This document shows positions 9,646 to 18,319 of a DNA stretch of 64,000 nucleotides, piece after piece. Position numbers and translations under genes: made by a program. The DNA comes from UBA7359 sp963976795 (GTDB lineage Bacteria; Pseudomonadota; Gammaproteobacteria; Eutrophobiales; Eutrophobiaceae). The notes under the pieces were generated by a model. The model was not told the DNA's origin. It was given only the letters and a program-made list of their open reading frames with translations, and searched no databases. Each line of letters opens with the position of its first letter. Positions within the stretch are counted from its first letter, which is position 1. The stretch lies in NCBI GenBank assembly GCA_963976795.1, contig CAXBLT010000011.1, forward strand, positions 28,505 to 92,504, in the 5' to 3' direction.

Positions 9646-10389
9646 ATGAATGACGACCAACTTCTGAGATACAGCCGACAAATGATGCTACCAGAGATCG
9701 ATGCTGCCGGTCAGGAAGCACTCAGCGAAGCGCGTGTGTTAATCGTCGGTCTGGGTGGATTGGGTTCACCTGTTTCAATGTATCTGGCCAGCGCCGGTGT
9801 TGGTCATTTAGTGCTGGTAGATTTCGATAAGGTTGATATCAGCAACCTGCAACGACAAATCGTACATACAACCCCAGACATTGGTCGACTAAAGATCGAC
9901 TCTGCAAAAGAACATCTACAGGCTATCAACCCGGAGATTAAGATTGAATGTATAGAACATGCATTGGAAGCAGAAGAACTGTTATGCGAAGCTACAAAAG
10001 CAAGTATTATCGTCGATGCCTCTGATAATTTTCAAACACGTTTTGCCTTAAACGAAGCCTCTGTAAAAACAAAAACACCATTAGTATCCGGTGCCGCCAT
10101 TCGTTTTGAAGGCCAGGTCACTGTGTTTGATCCACGTGATGAGACTTCACCCTGTTATCGCTGTCTATACGGTGATGATGTTGCCACACAGGAAACCTGT
10201 ACTGCCAATGGCGTCATTGCGCCGTTGCTGGGTATTATTGGTAGCATACAAGCGAATGAAACCCTGAAATTAATAATGGGTATTGGCGAGACCTTGCAAG
10301 GAAAGTTATTATTAATTGATTCGCTCTATATGGAACTGAATCAAGCCATATTGAGAAAAGATCCGTCCTGCCCGGTTTGTAATAAGTAA
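9646..10389 (+). CDS. moeB: MoeB/ThiF-family adenylyltransferase
   Basis: This 247-residue E1-like enzyme adenylates the C-terminal glycine of a ubiquitin-fold sulfur carrier (MoaD in molybdopterin synthesis or ThiS in thiamine synthesis). It shows RYSRQMMLPEID at the start, the nucleotide loop IVGLGGLGSPVSMYLA near residues 33-48, LVDFDKVDISNLQRQ, and two CxxC zinc motifs (CYRC and CPVC). The conserved cysteine in ETCTANGV is also present. It follows prmC by 21 bases, a frequent arrangement. MoeB versus ThiF cannot be settled from sequence alone. Confidence 0.9.
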   Translation: MNDDQLLRYSRQMMLPEIDAAGQEALSEARVLIVGLGGLGSPVSMYLASAGVGHLVLVDFDKVDISNLQRQIVHTTPDIGRLKIDSAKEHLQAINPEIKIECIEHALEAEELLCEATKASIIVDASDNFQTRFALNEASVKTKTPLVSGAAIRFEGQVTVFDPRDETSPCYRCLYGDDVATQETCTANGVIAPLLGIIGSIQANETLKLIMGIGETLQGKLLLIDSLYMELNQAILRKDPSCPVCNK

Positions 10390-10411
10390 AACCGGAGATA
10401 TTCCCTCAACA

Positions 10412-11902
10412 TCAATCCACGCCATCAATAAAGGTTTCAACAAACGCCTTAATTTTCGCTATAACACGAGCAGAAATAGTGCCACGTTCTCTTAATCCGG
10501 GACGCGACTGCATAATACCGATGACATCATCACGCATAGGTGATTTCTCAGTAAACAAATAGTCACCAATCACCTTTTGCAGGCCTTCTTGCTCTAAACC
10601 TTCAGTGTCACTGAGTTCTTTAATCGCCTTTTGTTTTTCCTCACTCCAGTAATTTTCAAATTCCTGATCAATGTCACCACCCTTTGGTATGTTTGGAAAA
10701 TTATTAGCGATAAATCGCTCTATCAATTCTTTCTTACTGCGCAATAAAGCAATGATGTAACTGACATTAATTTTATCTCTACGAATCAACTCCAGTTCAA
10801 AATCAATATCATCAAGAATAGAGACTCTCTCTTTTTCATGTTCGCTACGAACCTTGTCATAGAGATCAAGATATTTACTTCTGTAATCAGCAAACAGCTG
10901 TTCGTCCATTGGCAGGTCATCAAAAGTAAATTCAGTAAAGCACTCTAAGACATTCTTCAGCCAGATAATGTCACGAAAAGCCTGAATAAATTTTGCTTCG
11001 TCTTCTTCGGTAAGAAGCTCATCAACACTCGCAACTGTTGGCGTAATCTCTAATAATTTTTCAACCGCTTCGCTAAAGTGTTTTATATAATCCTCATGCG
11101 GCTCAAGAACAATCTCTTCAATGGCATTCTTGTTAACAAATAATTCCATCGCCTGATAAGAAAAAATAGTAGCAACGTTTAGATTATGTTCGCCGGCCTG
11201 TTTTTTCTCTTTCAATAATTCGTAATACGCCATCAAGGTTTTAATCTTCGAGACACAAAAGGTAGTGGTGTACTCGCGTGAATGCATCTTACGATTATGG
11301 TTGGCAATAATATAATCGGTAATATTATTTATCCGTAGCGGTGCTTCCATTACCTCAGCCGTATCAATCGCTTCGACCTCAATATCAACAACACCCTCTT
11401 TTGCTTAACCGTACGAATATATTCAATTGCAAACTTCAATACATTCTCATCACGAATAGCATCGGTAATAACATACTTATGTAAACACTCGCCAAACAAG
11501 TCTTTGGTCGTGCGTTTACCTAATGCATTCTTTGCAAAAATAGGTGCGCCGGTGAAACCAAACATTTGTACGTTAGTAAAGAAGTCTTTAATACGATTGT
11601 GTGTATCGCCGAACTGCGCGACTAGTTTTTTAGTATCATTGGTCGCATCAACGCTACCCTCAGAAAAACTATTAAATTCTTTAATTGTTTGGAAATCGAG
11701 GTCTTTTCTATCGACCACAAATACGACCTTATGTACATGTGGTGATTGCGTTAAAATTTGCGCGGTCTTGAATGAAGTGAGTGTTTTACCTGAACCGGTT
11801 ATGTGCCAAATACAACCAAACTTCTCCGTGTATAACACCTGATTAACAATCGCTTCCACGGCATAGTATTGATACGGAGTGGCTGATAGTTCATGAATTG
11901 AT
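10412..11902 (-). pseudogene. Remnant of type I restriction subunit HsdR
   Basis: Two reading frames together spell the central and C-terminal parts of an HsdR motor subunit. The upstream part has TPYQYYAVEAI, the P-loop HITGSGKTLTS, VFVVDRKDLDFQT and FGFTGAPIFAKNALG. The DEAD-box helicase motif expected before FGDTHNRIKDFF is absent, so an internal deletion is visible. Near 11390 the frame shifts: one frame ends in a chance tail, while the other continues with VDIEVEAIDTAEVMEAPL and INNITDYI into the C-terminal region SILDDIDFELELIRRDKINV. The N-terminal nuclease domain is missing and no hsdM or hsdS is present. It is a dead gene, convergent with moeB. Confidence 0.9.
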
Positions 11903-12005
11903 TGTAAATTAAGCCAAAACTCAGGCGAAGTAGCAAATGCCTCTGAAAATAACCAGGCCGTTTCAGGAGTAATACCACGTTTGCCGCACACAATTTCGAT
12001 TACCC
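11903..12005 (-). pseudogene. Fragment of HigA-type antitoxin, fused to hsdR remnant
   Basis: The reverse strand reads VIEIVCGKRGITPETAWLF followed by SEAFATSPEFWLNLQS. This matches the C-terminal half of the HigA/VapI XRE antitoxins, whose family pattern is INEIVxGKRxITxDTAxRLA and FGTSPEFWLNLQ. Only about 35 residues survive. It runs in frame straight into the hsdR piece, so the ATG at 11991 gives a chimeric reading frame with no plausible function. No HigB toxin is seen beside it. Confidence 0.8.
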
Positions 12006-12175
12006 GTAATTGATTCGGAATGATAAAGCTCTTCTTCCAATGTCAATTTATCACAGGCAAAGTTTTCATGCGTTTTTAAGAACTTATTAAATCGTGACAC
12101 AGTGTCATCATCGGGAATCAGGCTAGTAGTTGCGATAGCACCCGCATTGATCATGGGGTTGAATGGTCCGCTCAT
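11993..12175 (-). pseudogene. Fragment of glutaminase (GlsA family)
   Basis: The reverse strand reads GPFNPMINAGAIATTSLI and, about 30 residues on, EELYHSESITGNRN. This matches the serine-lysine-type glutaminase core around the NAGAI(A/V)TTSLI segment and the following S-E-x-T motif. Only about 61 codons remain, without the N-terminal catalytic serine region or the C-terminus. The homology ends at 11993, overlapping by roughly 11 bases in another frame the start of the HigA homology, which suggests an end-joining scar. A 20-base inverted repeat (TATAAACC/GGTTTATA, 12208-12227) lies just upstream. Confidence 0.8.
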
Positions 12176-12289
12176 TCCAAGGTCCAGACTTATCTTATTG
12201 ACAACATTATAAACCCCGAGGTTTATACAATATGCTTAATAATATTTACTAAATTACGCATAATAAAAATAAAGTTTAACGCGAATGAT

Positions 12290-12790
12290 TTATTTTTTTA
12301 CATCGCGTGTTCTTACCCATGTTTGCTGAATAATATAGGCATCATAACTGGCACGATGTCTTTTCAAGTCCATCTCGGCAAGTATTTTATCCTTCGTATC
12401 ATGCCAAATAGCCATTTGTGATTCAGACAGGATCATTTCCAGAGGACTGGTAGAAAACTTTGGTTCGATACTACATTCATAAAACAGTTTGAGTATCCAC
12501 GGTTTGTCTACCACCCATCCATCGGTATATACCGTCTTACCATCTAGTAGTTCATTCAACTCATTAGCGACTTCGTGCAAAGGCTTGCCGTAGCTTTCAA
12601 GAATATCTCTTGGAATACGATGCACTCCTTCTGCATCATCATCCCAATGTGTCCAGTCTTGGTGTGGCAATAATAAACTACAGTATTTCTGCCCGTCTTC
12701 CAGTGCTATACCAATTTCAATCGGATAACTTTCCGGACCAAAACCGGAGGCTTCTACATCAATAATGAGTGGTTCTGAAATCAATTTCAT
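12290..12790 (-). CDS. DEDDh-type 3'-5' exonuclease family protein
   Basis: This 166-residue protein looks like a small ribonuclease H-like exonuclease. Motif I is LIIDVEASGFG (acidic residues near 10 and 12), followed by PIEIG, and the C-terminal motif is HRASYDAY (His about 145, Asp about 150). A middle aspartate falls in YTDGWVVDKPW. The metal-ligand set resembles the epsilon/RNase T superfamily. It stands alone, with the graveyard downstream and no partner upstream, so its substrate is unknown. Confidence 0.8.
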   Translation of the reverse strand: MKLISEPLIIDVEASGFGPESYPIEIGIALEDGQKYCSLLLPHQDWTHWDDDAEGVHRIPRDILESYGKPLHEVANELNELLDGKTVYTDGWVVDKPWILKLFYECSIEPKFSTSPLEMILSESQMAIWHDTKDKILAEMDLKRHRASYDAYIIQQTWVRTRDVKK

Positions 12791-12976
12791 GAATTATACA
12801 CACCTTGAATTAACGAATGATTTAATACGTCTTTTGATGACTTTAAAAGCTCAACGGCTTTATAGCATAGAATTCAGTAAGGCAGAATGAACAAATTTAA
12901 TCCAAACTGGAATGAAGTGTTTTGCACCAATATTGAACGGCTATGAGATTAATTGGTGCTAAATGAGTATTCAGCT
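12791..12976. other. Intergenic stretch with one inverted repeat
   Basis: No gene is supported here. GCACCAAT at 12924-12931 pairs with ATTGGTGC at 12952-12959 around a 20-base loop. On the reverse strand this hairpin follows the stop of the small peptide gene at 12977 and ends in a short A/T run, so it might be a weak terminator for it. Confidence 0.4.
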
Positions 12977-13081
12977 TTAAACAAATTCAGTTGTAGCACG
13001 AAAGAAAACTAATGCGCATAAGATATTAATACCGATCAATAATATTTCATCATTAGTGGTTTCACTCATATTGGCTGACAT
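12977..13081 (-). CDS. Possible 34-residue membrane peptide
   Basis: A short open frame on the reverse strand encodes a 34-residue peptide with a polar start (MSANMSETTNDE) and one hydrophobic stretch (ILLIGINILCALVFF), ending RATTEFV. A good Shine-Dalgarno (GGAG in CGGAGAAAAAC) lies just before the ATG. The shape is that of a single-pass small membrane protein. No family is recognised. It lies downstream of the MetX-like hydrolase on the same strand. Chance cannot be excluded without conservation data. Confidence 0.4.
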   Translation of the reverse strand: MSANMSETTNDEILLIGINILCALVFFRATTEFV

Positions 13082-13177
13082 GTTTTTCTCCGAAAAGACA
13101 GCGTCTGGATGTAAGTTTAAATTTATTCACACAACGAACAGCTATCAATAGGTTTGTTGTATTTAGTTATAACAGAC

Positions 13178-14212
13178 TTACGATGCCAACAGTTCCTTTA
13201 ACACAGTATCAATCTGCGCCAGGCAATCAGGATCGGTCCCGAACAAGCCAAGATGTCCGTCAATACTGTTAATGACTTTGAATTCGCTGTTAGGTATCAA
13301 CGCTTGTTCGACCTCACAATCAGATGGCGGAAAAAACATATCATGGCTGATCGGCATGACATACGTCTTCGCTGTTATTCGACCCAGGGCTGTAGCCAAG
13401 TCTCCATCAGTATGACGACTTACATCACCTCGTTGCCACTTCCAGGCCATACATAGCAGGTTATTTGGATCCATCGGTGCAAAATAATTGGTCATAAAAT
13501 CATCAACAAATGCTTTCATTGATTCGAAACCGAGAGCTTGATGGCGGTTCTGACGGAAAAATTCCGTACTCCAACCCATTACGGTCCACAACTTGGCGTG
13601 CCGCCTCAAACCTGCAACTACTTCTGTCGAATTCGCGTAGTTTCCATTATTGTATTTTGGATCGGTGGTAATGGCCTCCATAAGGGTTTCAGTATAGAGA
13701 AAATCATGTTCAGTATTTTTTGCAGTTCCAGCAATCGGTGCGGCACGCTTTACCATATCAGGGTAACGTACTGCCCATTCATAAGTTTGTTGAGCGCCCA
13801 TCGAGCCGCCAACAACTAATTCCAGGCGGTTAATACCAAATGTTTCCGTTAAAAGTTTATGTTGCGCACGAACATCATCACCAATGCGAACCTTGGGAAA
13901 TGATGCTCCGTCAGAGTTGTGCGGCGAAGTCGATAAGCCGTCACCAATCTGGTTGACCACAATAATAAAATACTTATCCGGGTCGAGAGCACGCCCGGTA
14001 CCAATGTAAACATCCTCCATGATCTTGCTAGTACCTGAATACCAGGTAGTAATAAGGATGGCATTGTCTTTTTCTTCACTAAGAGTGCCATGCGTAGCAA
14101 CAGCGAGCTGACAATTCGATATTGAACCACCCTCTTCCAATTCTAATGTACCGATGTCCATCAGTTCATAAGGACCGTGTCCTTCCTGACCATAGTAACT
14201 ATTCGCCGTCAT
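13178..14212 (-). CDS. MetX-like alpha/beta-hydrolase
   Basis: This 344-residue protein belongs to the homoserine O-acetyltransferase-like alpha/beta-hydrolase branch. The nucleophile elbow is VVGGSMGAQQ (Ser about 137); the probable acid and base are Asp about 291 (SHDMFFPPSD) and His about 320 (DGHLGLFG). Most of the start resembles MetX (GTGRALDPDKYFIIVVNQIG), but the region binding homoserine is not clearly conserved. Because it lies beside a Baeyer-Villiger monooxygenase, ester hydrolysis of that enzyme's product is the likely role (inference); true acyltransfer to homoserine is the alternative. Confidence 0.8.
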   Translation of the reverse strand: MTANSYYGQEGHGPYELMDIGTLELEEGGSISNCQLAVATHGTLSEEKDNAILITTWYSGTSKIMEDVYIGTGRALDPDKYFIIVVNQIGDGLSTSPHNSDGASFPKVRIGDDVRAQHKLLTETFGINRLELVVGGSMGAQQTYEWAVRYPDMVKRAAPIAGTAKNTEHDFLYTETLMEAITTDPKYNNGNYANSTEVVAGLRRHAKLWTVMGWSTEFFRQNRHQALGFESMKAFVDDFMTNYFAPMDPNNLLCMAWKWQRGDVSRHTDGDLATALGRITAKTYVMPISHDMFFPPSDCEVEQALIPNSEFKVINSIDGHLGLFGTDPDCLAQIDTVLKELLAS

Positions 14213-14269
14213 GTTTTTCCTCCAGAAGATTTACTATAAGGCGGAACAGCCTACCACACTGGTTCGAAT

Positions 14270-14296
14270 GTTCCATTTGATCAAACGTTCCAAATG
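14270..14296. promoter_or_regulatory. Direct repeat upstream of the hydrolase gene
   Basis: GTTCCATTTG (14270-14279) and GTTCCAAATG (14287-14296) repeat with 17 bases between starts, upstream of the hydrolase gene that starts at 14212. This is the spacing and asymmetry expected of a regulator binding two half-sites. The regulator is unknown; the nearby AraC protein is one possibility. Confidence 0.4.
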
Positions 14297-14305
14297 TATA
14301 TGCTC

Positions 14306-15910
14306 TTATCTAAGGTCAAAACCGGCATAATCATTTTCAACGATATCCCTACAATGTTGATGATAAGTATTCACACCACCAATGTACGAAAGGAGCCGTC
14401 GTGGCTTGCCTTCAACATTCGATCCCATATACCAGGAGTTCGTCTTTGCCAGCAGTGTTGATTTAGAAATTTCATCATGATGCGCTACCCATTCATCCTG
14501 TTTTGATTCACTGGCTTCAATTTCTGACTTTTCTTTGCTTTTCAAAAACTCTATACATGCTGTAATCCAGTCTACCTGTTGTTGTAAACAAGTCGTCATA
14601 TTACAAAGTGCCGCTGATGGCGCCAATGGAGCTCCGGTTGTGAATAAATTTGGGTAGCCGTGTATTTGCAGGCCAAGTGTCGTACGAATCTCCTTGCTCC
14701 ATTCTTCTTTAATAGATCGACCTCCTCGCCCTCGTATATCAATGCGCGTTAAGGCTCCAGTTGCAGCATCAAACCCGGTAGCAAAAATGATAATATCGAC
14801 TTCATGAACCTGTCCATCGGCCGTCTTTATAGCACTTTCGGTAACCTCTTCAACAGGGTTTTCTTTAACACATATGAGTTCGACGTTATCTCGATTGTAG
14901 GCTTCATAATAATTGGTCTCCAGGGGCACACGATGCAAGCCAAAGCCATATTCAGTGGGTATCAATTTCCTTGCAACTTCTGGATCATTAATACGTTGTC
15001 GAATTTTCTTGCGTACAAAATCAGAAATAACCTTGTTAACCTCTTCATCGACAAACATTTCGAAAAATGACCCTACCCAAAATTGAAGACTTCCATCGGC
15101 CCAAATTTCTTCCAAGGCTTGCTGTTGTTCATCAGATGAAAGTTCTGCCCAACTTCTCGGGTCTAAATCATAATCAAAGCCAACATACGTCCCCAATACT
15201 TTTTCTTTTAGTTCATGGAAACGTTTCTTAAACGCATTCCGGTCAGCATCGGTTAGTTTTGGGTTATTCATTGGGATTGTGTACTGCGGTGTACGCTGAA
15301 AGACAGTAAGTTTTTCAACTTCACTCGCGATAGTCTGAATGACCTGAATTCCGGTTGCACCGGCACCAATCACAGCTACACGTTTACCCGCAAGATTAAC
15401 TCCTTCCCTTGGCCAACGTGCCGTATGAAACATCTGTCCTTTGAATTTTTCTTCGCCTGGATAGGTCGGCTTGACTGGGGCGGAAAGCATACCCCCGCAA
15501 CTTATTAAAAATTGCGTAGAAAATGTCTCGCCCGTGTCCGTAGTAATAATCCAGCGCAGCGAATCTTCATTATAAGATGCTGATTTTACACGCGTTTCAA
15601 ATTGAATGTCGCGTCTCAGATCACAGCGATCAACAATAAAGTTTAAGTATCTTTCTTGTTCTGGTTGTGTGGGAAACCGTTCACTCCAGCTCCACTCGTT
15701 ATTCAATTCTTCAGAAAACCAGTATTGATAAACATGTGATTGAGAATCGACACGAGCGCCGGGATAGCGGTTCCAGTACCAGGTGCCACCAATGTCTGTA
15801 CCAGCTTCTATAACTTTAACCTTATAGCCTTTTTCACGTAAACGATAAAGTTGATATAGGCCAGCTATTCCTGCGCCAATCACTACTGCATCATATTCAA
15901 GGGTACTCAT
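14306..15910 (-). CDS. Flavoprotein Baeyer-Villiger monooxygenase
   Basis: The 534-residue enzyme should use FAD, NADPH and O2 to insert oxygen next to a ketone, giving an ester or lactone. It has an FAD Rossmann motif (VIGAGIAGLYQLYRL, about 10-24), the diagnostic fingerprint FKGQMFHTARW (F156, G158, H162, W166), an NADPH Rossmann motif (VIGAGATGIQVI, about 180-191) and the ATG motif IFATGFDAATG near residue 375. All key residues are present. The linked hydrolase and AraC regulator suggest a small ketone or terpenoid degradation unit; the substrate is unknown. Confidence 0.92.
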   Translation of the reverse strand: MSTLEYDAVVIGAGIAGLYQLYRLREKGYKVKVIEAGTDIGGTWYWNRYPGARVDSQSHVYQYWFSEELNNEWSWSERFPTQPEQERYLNFIVDRCDLRRDIQFETRVKSASYNEDSLRWIITTDTGETFSTQFLISCGGMLSAPVKPTYPGEEKFKGQMFHTARWPREGVNLAGKRVAVIGAGATGIQVIQTIASEVEKLTVFQRTPQYTIPMNNPKLTDADRNAFKKRFHELKEKVLGTYVGFDYDLDPRSWAELSSDEQQQALEEIWADGSLQFWVGSFFEMFVDEEVNKVISDFVRKKIRQRINDPEVARKLIPTEYGFGLHRVPLETNYYEAYNRDNVELICVKENPVEEVTESAIKTADGQVHEVDIIIFATGFDAATGALTRIDIRGRGGRSIKEEWSKEIRTTLGLQIHGYPNLFTTGAPLAPSAALCNMTTCLQQQVDWITACIEFLKSKEKSEIEASESKQDEWVAHHDEISKSTLLAKTNSWYMGSNVEGKPRRLLSYIGGVNTYHQHCRDIVENDYAGFDLR

Positions 15911-15967
15911 AGAATTTTCCTCACTTTGCTAACTATTCAGAATTTACCCTCGATAACGCTCAAGTTC

Positions 15968-15997
15968 TTGAATAAACCGGAGTAAAATTTGAATAAA
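15968..15997. promoter_or_regulatory. Two-turn direct repeat, candidate AraC-family operator
   Basis: The nonamer TTGAATAAA occurs exactly twice, at 15968-15976 and 15989-15997, with 21 bases between starts, that is two helical turns. It lies in the short space between the AraC gene and the monooxygenase start at 15910. Same-orientation half-sites 21 bases apart are typical of AraC/XylS operators, so the neighbouring regulator is the natural candidate (inference). Confidence 0.55.
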
Positions 15998-16038
15998 GCA
16001 GTGTCGACGATGGGCCGCAATATAAACTTAAGCCTGTT

Positions 16039-17004
16039 TTATTTCGTATTTCGCCGAAATACTGCTGGAGTAGTTTTAAACCTTGTTTGAAAGAGGCGTG
16101 TCATGTGAGATTGATCTGAAAAACCACAGTCCAACGCAATATCACTGATTAATTTAGTGCTGTGTTGCAATAGATGCTTTGCGCGTTCAATACGTCTTTC
16201 CAGTATATAAGCATGTGCTGACTGTTTAAATGTAACCCGAAACCGTCGCGTAAAACTCCATTGACCAAGACCCGTCACATGGGCTAACGAACTCAGATCT
16301 AATTTCTCATGCAGCCGAGAATCAATATATTCAGTAATTCTATTTGCCAGAATGGGAGATAAGCCGCTATCGTCATCCTTGTTACGAAATGTTGCTGAGG
16401 CATAATTACGAAATAGATGCACTGCTAATTGCGTTGCCACTGCCTCAACATACAAAGACGAACCCGGTTGATGTTGTCTGGCCTCTGTAGCTATTATATT
16501 TACTGCGTTACTAATGAGTGGATCTTGCATCTTCAATACGTCATGTAGAAAAACTTCATTCACCATCTTATCCATAACCTCACTTGCGACACCAGACATT
16601 AATGACTCAGAAAGATAAACATGATTAACATCAATATCATCGGTCCAGCACCATTCAGAAGCTTGCGATCTTGTTAACAGAGAAATATCACCTGGCACAC
16701 ATTCCGTTTGTGTCCACTCATTCTCAAAACGACGATGCATTTGCGTTGTGCCATTACGATAAACAACAATCATAAAATCACGCATCGCCGGAACTTCAAC
16801 TTCTTGAGCTTGATAGTGATAAGATCTTGCGCCAACTCGATTCCAATCCAGGTTATCGCTAGCACATAACATCTTGCCGGGGACCCAGTTAGGCAACTCA
16901 TTAGGTGTAATCAGGTTATTCACTATGTAACCCCATTTAGTTGGTCGATTTCCAGAGCGTAGGATTTTAAACGAAAATATCCTATGCAAACAGGGGCTAT
17001 ACAC
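16039..17004 (-). CDS. AraC-family transcriptional regulator
   Basis: The 321-residue protein has an N-terminal ligand-binding or cupin-like region and a C-terminal double helix-turn-helix AraC domain from about residue 215. The second half of the domain reads HLLQHSTKLISDIALDCGFSD with QSHMTRLFQTRFKTTPAVFRR. It precedes the monooxygenase gene on the same strand by about 128 bases and probably activates it in response to the substrate or a product. A start at 17004 is used; a later internal Met (about residue 55) would also leave the domain intact. Confidence 0.9.
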   Translation of the reverse strand: MYSPCLHRIFSFKILRSGNRPTKWGYIVNNLITPNELPNWVPGKMLCASDNLDWNRVGARSYHYQAQEVEVPAMRDFMIVVYRNGTTQMHRRFENEWTQTECVPGDISLLTRSQASEWCWTDDIDVNHVYLSESLMSGVASEVMDKMVNEVFLHDVLKMQDPLISNAVNIIATEARQHQPGSSLYVEAVATQLAVHLFRNYASATFRNKDDDSGLSPILANRITEYIDSRLHEKLDLSSLAHVTGLGQWSFTRRFRVTFKQSAHAYILERRIERAKHLLQHSTKLISDIALDCGFSDQSHMTRLFQTRFKTTPAVFRRNTK

Positions 17005-17057
17005 TGAACTATCAGCTTTTTCGGCATATATTATGCAGTGTTATTCTATTGGAATAC

Positions 17058-17233
17058 AAACAATAACTATGCCGGCAAAAAAGTTACTTGAAAATATGAG
17101 CAGACAAATATCTCTTGCCGATGATGTAGTCCACGTTAGCGCGAGCATCGGTGCCGGGATCTATCCCGATGACTTTGCTGATATCGAGATCATGACAAAA
17201 CATAAAATACTTAATAGAGCCGACTACCAATAA
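17058..17233 (+). pseudogene. Relic of a GGDEF domain C-terminus
   Basis: The forward frame reads AKKLLENMSRQISLADDVV followed by HVSASIGAGIYPDDFADIEI and MTKHKI. This matches the last third of a GGDEF diguanylate-cyclase domain (usual pattern: VHVSASIGIAxYPDDGxDxExLLKHAD). The GG[DE]EF catalytic loop and everything before it are absent, and the usual MYRAK end is lost. It is a truncated remnant, not a gene. Confidence 0.75.
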
Positions 17234-17245
17234 ACATAATATTAT

Positions 17246-18319
17246 TCAATAAGTATAGGAAAGTGATATCGACCCAAAACTCTGTCCACTCACCTGTCCA
17301 TCAAACTCTTTAGAACGAAACACCTGCGCATAGGAAATCTTGAAGTTCTTGATTACGACACTGGAACCAAGAACAAACTCTCCAACCAGGGATTTTTTAT
17401 CGATACTATGGCTGTCTTCAAATGTATTTCCATCAAGAAATATATCGCGCAATACCCAACGACCATTCGCAGCAGCAAAGAAATAAAAACTCAATGCATT
17501 TTTCCCATGCTGATAGCGTGGATCATTTGCATCGGTTGGTGCATTGGTATTACCGGCAGGTCGAATCAAGGCAGAACCAAAATCAGTTGGGATGTTCCAC
17601 CCAAAACGAAATTCGGCACCTGTATTAAAATGTGTAAACACATTACCCAGAGCGAGTCCTCCGTGCATAATGGTATCAAAACCGAATGAGCTCACCATAT
17701 CCGTACGCCTTATCAGTCGTTGCTTACGATCATAAATAAGTGCTATACCGACTTCGTTCTCAAGCTGATTGTCCCAACCATTGGCTTTATCAATCCCGCG
17801 AATCGAATGCACCAAGTCCTGCGCCTCTTCTGCCAAGGAAATATCACCAATGATGCCTAACTGGATCTCAAACGTATCAAGTCGCCTTTGATTTTTACTA
17901 TGGAACGCTATGTCTCCATATAACCAACCAGCATAAGGACGTTCATTAACGACCAAGCCGCTACTGACAATATCTTGAGGGGTGAACATTTTTTGTCCCA
18001 ACGAAAAAGACAAATGCCGCTGACGGTCGGGATCACTACTAAACGGTAATATATTGATAAAATTCCTGGCCTGCCGACCTAGAAAGGTGTCTTGCTTGAA
18101 CCATTCCAAATCTTCAAACCATTTTAATTCTGGTGAAATCCAGTTGAGTTGAATACCGTTAGTATAGAAACGATCCGTATCTGCAAACAGATCGTTTTCA
18201 TAGCCAAAGCTAAAGGTCCATGATTCGTGTGGCGGTCTATCGTCAGAAGCGTTGTCGGCTATAGCCGAGCTTGAAAAGCTAAATATACATAAGAATAAAA
18301 CAACGCTTCTAAAACACAT
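17246..18319 (-). CDS. LpxR-family outer-membrane lipid A deacylase
   Basis: LpxR-like proteins are 12-strand outer-membrane barrels that remove a 3'-acyloxyacyl chain from lipid A. The precursor has a signal peptide (CFRSVVLFLCIFSFSSSAIA) and then the family's GYENDLFADTDRFYTNGIQL, with the NDxF and TDxxYTNG residues that form the active-site rim. It ends in the barrel-type SISLSYTY. The frame is open to 18343, but the ATG at 18319 overlaps the dgkA stop as TAATG, favouring the shorter start and translational coupling. It is likely a lipid-remodelling partner of dgkA. Confidence 0.85.
   Translation of the reverse strand: MCFRSVVLFLCIFSFSSSAIADNASDDRPPHESWTFSFGYENDLFADTDRFYTNGIQLNWISPELKWFEDLEWFKQDTFLGRQARNFINILPFSSDPDRQRHLSFSLGQKMFTPQDIVSSGLVVNERPYAGWLYGDIAFHSKNQRRLDTFEIQLGIIGDISLAEEAQDLVHSIRGIDKANGWDNQLENEVGIALIYDRKQRLIRRTDMVSSFGFDTIMHGGLALGNVFTHFNTGAEFRFGWNIPTDFGSALIRPAGNTNAPTDANDPRYQHGKNALSFYFFAAANGRWVLRDIFLDGNTFEDSHSIDKKSLVGEFVLGSSVVIKNFKISYAQVFRSKEFDGQVSGQSFGSISLSYTY

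Noticed and set aside
11350..11991. HigA-HsdR chimeric frame as a working gene
   Set aside because: Missing DEAD-box, missing nuclease domain and a frameshift show it is dead.
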